A stretch of DNA of 9,502 nucleotides from Rhodobacteraceae bacterium UBA996. Lineage in GTDB: Bacteria; Pseudomonadota; Alphaproteobacteria; Rhodobacterales; Rhodobacteraceae. The notes below the pieces were generated by a model. That model was not told where the DNA came from, made no database searches, and was given only the letters and a program-made list of their open reading frames with translations. Positions 6,257 to 9,502 of this stretch are shown in pieces; positions within the stretch are counted from its first letter, which is position 1; every line of letters starts with the position of its first letter. The DNA is taken from positions 1 to 9,502 of the forward strand of contig DBBA01000363.1 in NCBI GenBank assembly GCA_002291955.1. Reading direction: 5' to 3'. Made by a program: the position numbers and the translations under genes.

Positions 6257-7116
6257 GGCCCCGGCCGCACGGTCGCGTGCCCGTCGAACAGCACCAGCGC
6301 GACGGTGCCGGTGCGGCGGAACCCGATCGCGACATAGGCCCGGGCGGCTGCATCCGATGCGGCGAACAGGACCGCCCGCGTGACACCCTGCGCCCGCGCC
6401 TCGGCCAGATGCAGCGCGACCACGCGCCGGGCATGCCCGCGTCCGCGCCGGGCGGTCGGCGTGAACACCCCGCCCACCTGCACGATCCCGGGCAGGGCCG
6501 CGTTGAACCCGCAGATCGCCAGCGGGGCGCCGCCATCCACCAGCACCCGGTGACTGCCTGCCGTCAGCCAGCCCCGCACCTCGGCCCCCGCGCGCACCCG
6601 CGCCGCGGGTCCGGTCAGGCCCAGGACCTCGCCGTTGTACAGGGTGCGCCATTCGGCCAGCCAGGGCGTGTCGGCCTCGGCCAGCGGCCGCAGGGTGCCG
6701 GGGCCGTCGGGCACGCGCAGGTCGGCAAGGTCCAGCGCGAAGCCCGGCTCATTCGCGTCCTGCCGCCGCGGGGCGCGGTCGATCCCCAGGGCCGCCAGCA
6801 AGGGCCGCACCTGATCGGCCGGGCCGACCGCGCCCTCGACCAGCGCGCCCGCCAGCGGGGCGACCGCGCAGGTCCAGTCCCCGCCCGGCCATTGCGTCAT
6901 CAGCATGCCCCCCGCGGTCAGCCCCAGCGCCCCCGCGATCCCGTCCGCGCCCTCCGCCAGCCAGAAGCGGGTCGCATGGGCGTGCTCGCCGCCCCACCCG
7001 TGCCCCAGCCCCTGTGCCCGCAGGTTGCCCAGGGGGAACATCGACGCAGCCGCCCGCGCCGACAGGAACGCCTCCAGCGCGGGCACATCCCCCGGCAGGG
7101 CGGCGCGCAGGGTCAC
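6253..7116 (-). CDS. GNAT-family N-acetyltransferase
   Basis: This 287-residue protein starts at a GTG that overlaps the rsmE stop (GTGA), and it ends with a TGA overlapping the next ATG. The C-terminal third has the GNAT fold signature: the strand IVQVGGVFTP (211-220), the acetyl-CoA loop RGRGHA (224-229, fitting R/Q-x-x-G-x-G/A), a helix RRVVALHLAEARAQG, the strand TRAVLFAAS, and AARAYVAIGFRRTG (about 247-260). The N-terminal half (VTLRAALPGDVPALEAFL) looks like a second, degenerate GNAT-like module. The substrate cannot be told from sequence. It is a soluble cytoplasmic enzyme, translationally coupled to rsmE upstream and the frameshifted gene downstream. An upstream in-frame extension to 7317 lies inside rsmE and is a shadow. 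The family is confident, the specificity unknown. Confidence 0.88.
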   Translation of the reverse strand: MTLRAALPGDVPALEAFLSARAAASMFPLGNLRAQGLGHGWGGEHAHATRFWLAEGADGIAGALGLTAGGMLMTQWPGGDWTCAVAPLAGALVEGAVGPADQVRPLLAALGIDRAPRRQDANEPGFALDLADLRVPDGPGTLRPLAEADTPWLAEWRTLYNGEVLGLTGPAARVRAGAEVRGWLTAGSHRVLVDGGAPLAICGFNAALPGIVQVGGVFTPTARRGRGHARRVVALHLAEARAQGVTRAVLFAASDAAARAYVAIGFRRTGTVALVLFDGHATVRPGP

Positions 7117-7853
7117 CGCCAGTCCCCGCAGGCCGCCTGCCACAGCACCAGCGCCGCCAGCGCCGCGGTCTCGGCCCGCAGGATCCGCGGCCCCAGCCGC
7201 ACCGGCACGACATGGGGCAGGGCGGCCAGACGCGCGCGTTCGGGGGGCGAGAACCCACCCTCCGGTCCCGTCAGCACCGCCCACGGACCCGGCGGCAGCG
7301 CGGCCAGGCCCCCGCACGCCGTGCCCGCAAGCCCTTCATCCGCCCAAAGGATGCGGCGCGCAGGGTCCCAACCATCCAGCAGGCGCGCCAGCCGCCCCGC
7401 GTCCTCGACCGGCGGCACCCAGGTCGCGCCGCACTGCTCGGCGGCCTCGGTCGCGATCCCCTGCAACCGGTCGGCGCGCACCCGTTCCGCATTGGTGAAG
7501 TCGGTCGCCACGGCCATGATCCGCGCCGCGCCCAGTTCCACGGCCTTTTCCACGATGAAATCCGTCTGCGCCTTCTTCACCGGGGCGAACATCAGCCAGA
7601 CGTCAGGCGGCGCACCCTGCGGCACCTCCTGCACCTCGGCCACCGCCACGCCACCGCGGCGCCCGGCCTCGACCAGCCGCGCACGCCATTCGCCGTCCTG
7701 CCCGTTGAACAGCCGCACCGCGGCGCCGGGGGCCATCCGCAGGACAGCGCCCAGATAATGCGCCTGCCCCTGCGACAGGGCAACGGTTTGCCCCGGCCCC
7801 AGCGGATGGTCTACATGCAGCCGCACACGCCGATCGGCCAAGGGACGCTCCAT
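7113..7853 (-). CDS. rsmE: 16S rRNA (uracil(1498)-N(3))-methyltransferase
   Basis: This 246-residue SPOUT-class enzyme uses S-adenosylmethionine to methylate N3 of U1498 in 16S rRNA of the small subunit. An N-terminal PUA-like part begins RVRLHVDHPLGPGQ (9-22). Then come FAPVKKAQTDFIVEKAVELGA (89-109, key residues K93, K94, E102, K103), EAAEQCG (136-142), and the knotted cofactor site: LTGPEGGFSPPE (194-205) and LGPRILRAETAALAAL (220-235). The ATG at 7853 gives the expected length but has no clear ribosome binding site. Upstream in-frame ATGs occur only inside the tandem repeats that encode the divergent UbiA N-terminus. The stop overlaps the start of the acetyltransferase gene (GTGA). The function is secure, the start fairly so. 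Confidence 0.96.
   Translation of the reverse strand: MERPLADRRVRLHVDHPLGPGQTVALSQGQAHYLGAVLRMAPGAAVRLFNGQDGEWRARLVEAGRRGGVAVAEVQEVPQGAPPDVWLMFAPVKKAQTDFIVEKAVELGAARIMAVATDFTNAERVRADRLQGIATEAAEQCGATWVPPVEDAGRLARLLDGWDPARRILWADEGLAGTACGGLAALPPGPWAVLTGPEGGFSPPERARLAALPHVVPVRLGPRILRAETAALAALVLWQAACGDWR
7788..7817 (+). promoter_or_regulatory. Candidate ubiA promoter inside the rsmE coding sequence
   Basis: TTGCCC (7788-7793) and TACATG (7812-7817) are 18 nt apart, and would give a leader of roughly 33 nt before the ubiA ATG. The matches are modest (4 of 6 and 3 of 6). The argument is mainly positional: the divergent start codons are 3 nt apart, so any ubiA promoter has to lie within rsmE. Confidence 0.22.
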
Positions 7854-7856
7854 CAG

Positions 7857-8846
7857 ATGCCCGACACCACACCGGCACATCAGGGCCCGGCACATCAGAC
7901 CCCCACACATCAGGGCGCAGTCGCCGACGCCGTCAAGGGCAACTGGGTGGACACCCGCGCCCCCGCCGCGTGGCGCCCCTACCTGCGCCTGTCGCGCGCC
8001 GACCGGCCCATCGGCACCTGGCTGCTGCTCCTGCCCTGCTGGTGGGGGCTGCTGCTGGCCATTCTGACGACCGGCGGGGCGACCGCCTACGACGCCTGGA
8101 TCGCGCTCGGCTGCGCCATCGGCGCCTGGCTCATGCGCGGGGCGGGCTGCACCTGGAACGACATCACCGACCGCCGCTTCGACGCCGCCGTGGCGCGCAC
8201 CCGGTCCCGGCCGATCCCGGCGGGGCAGGTGACGGTGCGCCAGGCCGCCGCCTGGATGATCGCGCAATCCTTTCTGGCCTTCGGCATCCTGCTGACCTTC
8301 CCGCCCATCGCCATTGCGCTGGGCGTGGCATCGCTGGCGCTGGTGGCCATCTACCCTTTCGCCAAGCGGTTCACCTGGTGGCCGCAGGTGTTCCTGGGCC
8401 TCGCCTTCAACTGGGGTGCGATCCTGGCCTTCGCCGCCCATACCGGCGCCGTCACGCTGCCCGCGGTCCTGCTCTACGCATCAGGCATCGCCTGGACGCT
8501 GTTCTACGACACGATCTATGCCCACCAGGACACCGAGGATGACGCGCTCATCGGCGTGCGCTCCACCGCGCGCCTGTTCGGCGATACCTCGCCGCGGTGG
8601 CTGCGCCGGTTCCTGATCGCGACGGTCACGCTGATGGGGCTGGCCGTCATCGCCGCCGCGCCATCGCTCGACCCCCTGTCGCTTGTCCTGGCCCTGGGTG
8701 CCCCCTGGGCGATGGGCTGGCACATGGTCTGGCAACTGCGCCGCCTCGACCCCGACGACCCCGCCAGCTGCCTGACAGCCTTCCGGTCGAACCGCAACAC
8801 GGGGCTCATCGTCGTGCTGTTTCTTGCCGGTGCGGTGGCGGTCTGA
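7857..8846 (+). CDS. ubiA: 4-hydroxybenzoate polyprenyltransferase
   Basis: This 329-residue inner-membrane enzyme attaches the polyprenyl tail to 4-hydroxybenzoate in ubiquinone synthesis. Both Mg-diphosphate motifs are present: NDITDRRFD (101-109, key N101, D102, D105, D109) and YDTIYAHQDTEDD (217-229, key D218, Y221, D225, D228, D229). RLSRADRPIGTWLLLLPCWW (44-63) is the usual first helix region, and about eight or nine hydrophobic helices follow, as in the family. The ATG at 7857 is preceded by AAGGGA (7840-7845) at an 11-nt gap. A GTG at 7947 is possible, but the preceding residues VADAVKGNW look conserved, which favours 7857. Residues 6-20 are three pentapeptide repeats (PAHQG, PAHQT, PTHQG) encoded by 15-bp repeats. 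It is divergent from rsmE. Confidence 0.96.
   Translation: MPDTTPAHQGPAHQTPTHQGAVADAVKGNWVDTRAPAAWRPYLRLSRADRPIGTWLLLLPCWWGLLLAILTTGGATAYDAWIALGCAIGAWLMRGAGCTWNDITDRRFDAAVARTRSRPIPAGQVTVRQAAAWMIAQSFLAFGILLTFPPIAIALGVASLALVAIYPFAKRFTWWPQVFLGLAFNWGAILAFAAHTGAVTLPAVLLYASGIAWTLFYDTIYAHQDTEDDALIGVRSTARLFGDTSPRWLRRFLIATVTLMGLAVIAAAPSLDPLSLVLALGAPWAMGWHMVWQLRRLDPDDPASCLTAFRSNRNTGLIVVLFLAGAVAV
7876..7920. repeat. Three tandem 15-bp repeats in the ubiA 5' end
   Basis: The units cacatcagggcccgg, cacatcagaccccca and cacatcagggcgcag follow each other without a gap, with catcag recurring at 7878, 7893 and 7908. A further catcag at 7851 includes the rsmE start codon. Fifteen bases preserve the ubiA frame, so the array appears as a pentapeptide repeat near the UbiA N-terminus. 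On the other strand it places CTGATG boxes just upstream of rsmE. Copy number could change by slippage without breaking ubiA. Confidence 0.75.
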
Positions 8847-8875
8847 TTGCGACCGCGGGACGACGGGCCTATGAC
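8847..8875 (+). promoter_or_regulatory. Candidate promoter for the OmpA-type gene
   Basis: TTGCGA (8847-8852), directly after the ubiA stop, and TATGAC (8870-8875) are 17 nt apart, each matching the sigma70 consensus at 4 of 6 positions. Transcription would begin near 8882, giving a leader of about 40 nt to the ATG at 8922. This is among the better promoter-like pairs in the window, but it is untested. Confidence 0.35.
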
Positions 8876-8921
8876 GCGCGGACGCGATACGACGGTTGGC
8901 AATGACAGAAGGCCGCCCCCG

Positions 8922-9502
8922 ATGACCCGCCCCACCCTGTCCGGACGCCTCAGGAACGCCCCCGCGCTGGCCGTGCGCCTGGCCGCCTTCGCCCTGGCCC
9001 TGGCCGTGGCCCTGGTCGCCGCGACCTTTGCCGTGGACGCGGTCGAGCGGCGGACCCATGCCGGCATCGTGCGGGCGCTGGCGGTGGAAGGGCTGGCCGA
9101 CTGGTCGTCCGTCACGGTGGACGGCCTGCGGGTGGAACTCGCGGGCACCGCCCCCGACGAAGGCGCCCGCTTCGCCGCACTCGCCGCCGCGGGCCGCGTG
9201 GTGGACGCCCAGCGCCTGACCGACACGATGCAGGTCGCCGCCGGCCCCGCCGTCCCGCCCCCCGAATTCTCGGTCGAGATCCTGCGCAACGACGGCGGCG
9301 TGTCGCTGATCGGCCTCGTCCCCGAGACCACCGACCGCGCGGCGCTCCTGTCGCGCGTCGCCGACATCGCGGGCGACGACCGCGTGGCGGACTTCCTCCA
9401 GCGCGTCGACCACGCCGCGCCCCCCGTCTGGCAGGCGACCCTCGACTACACGCTCGCCGCGCTCGAACGCCTGCCGCGATCCAAGATCTCGGCCGCGCCC
9501 GG
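8922..9502 (+). CDS. OmpA family / BON-like envelope protein, N-terminal part (partial)
   Basis: The frame is open from the ATG at 8922 to the window end (193 codons plus two bases). AGAAGG (8907-8912) lies 9 nt upstream as ribosome binding site. A basic start (MTRPTLSGRLRNAPALAVRL) is followed by one hydrophobic segment (about 17-38), a signal anchor or uncleaved signal. Two BON-like modules then appear: about 45-105 (WSSVTVDGLRVELAGTAPDE) and 116-165 (FSVEILRNDGGVSLIGLVPE). The region RLPRSKIS at 183-190 matches what I recall of large Rhodobacteraceae OmpA-family proteins, which carry a peptidoglycan-binding OmpA domain at the C-terminus. That domain would be outside this window, so the OmpA call is inference. 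The likely location is periplasmic, anchored in the inner membrane. It lies 75 nt after ubiA. Confidence 0.75.
   Translation, partial: MTRPTLSGRLRNAPALAVRLAAFALALAVALVAATFAVDAVERRTHAGIVRALAVEGLADWSSVTVDGLRVELAGTAPDEGARFAALAAAGRVVDAQRLTDTMQVAAGPAVPPPEFSVEILRNDGGVSLIGLVPETTDRAALLSRVADIAGDDRVADFLQRVDHAAPPVWQATLDYTLAALERLPRSKISAAP

Noticed and set aside
4721..6652. 643-codon minus-strand frame
   Set aside because: Only the part 6256 to about 5870 is coding. Upstream it overlaps the acetyltransferase, and downstream of the G7 run it is out of frame with the real genes. A long fusion protein is an artefact of the frameshift.
6277..7758. 493-codon plus-strand frame
   Set aside because: Opposite the acetyltransferase and rsmE, with Arg/Pro/Gln/His-rich shadow composition.
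7014..7856. In-frame extension upstream of ubiA
   Set aside because: It lies opposite rsmE and is not membrane-like; the UbiA start at 7857 gives the family's usual length.
7876..7920. CRISPR array
   Set aside because: The units are 15 bp, adjoin without spacers, and lie inside a coding region; this is a short tandem repeat.
8902..8925. ATG at 8902 as start of the OmpA-type gene or of a leader peptide
   Set aside because: It is in a different frame and stops after seven codons; coding for the envelope protein begins at 8922. A leader peptide is possible but nothing supports it.
8481..9413. 310-codon minus-strand frame at the right end
   Set aside because: Antisense shadow of ubiA and the OmpA-type gene, which has a good ribosome binding site and a recognisable signal anchor on the plus strand.

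Overview
The window is very G+C-rich, tightly packed chromosomal DNA from an alphaproteobacterium. It looks like a Rhodobacteraceae member (Paracoccus/Rhodobacter-like), judged from the plant-type GshA, the metal-site-less dihydroorotase homologue next to pyrB, and the divergent ubiA/rsmE pair near gshA. It is mostly core metabolism. I see no tRNA, rRNA, insertion sequence, prophage or CRISPR array.

Left block (1-3335, plus strand), an operon-like run: the 3' end of pyrB (aspartate carbamoyltransferase); a small two-TM protein with a bacterial PH-like domain; a dihydroorotase homologue of the PyrC' type whose metal and catalytic residues are replaced; plsY (acyl-phosphate:glycerol-3-phosphate acyltransferase); a DUF805 membrane protein; and a short unrecognised ORF. 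PyrB and PyrC' belong to pyrimidine synthesis and probably form a structural complex. PlsY starts phospholipid synthesis.

Middle block (3329-7853, minus strand). In transcription order: rsmE (16S rRNA m3U1498 methyltransferase), a GNAT-like acetyltransferase, a conserved protein of unknown function broken by a one-base insertion in a run of seven G, a small two-TM protein, and gshA (glutamate-cysteine ligase). rsmE, the GNAT gene and the broken gene are coupled by GTGA/ATGA start-stop overlaps. gshA has its own promoter-like sequence with a perfect 18-bp palindrome, and its stop overlaps the stop of the convergent short ORF.

Right block (7857-9502, plus strand): ubiA (4-hydroxybenzoate polyprenyltransferase, ubiquinone pathway), whose start codon lies only 3 nt from the divergent rsmE start and whose N-terminus is encoded by three 15-bp tandem repeats; then the 5' part of a large OmpA-type envelope protein that runs off the end.

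Points most worth a second look: the G7 frameshift, the PyrB reading frame that does not stop where expected, the loss of catalytic residues in PyrC', the palindrome in front of gshA, and the crowded ubiA/rsmE start region with its repeats. No clearly new multi-gene system is visible.
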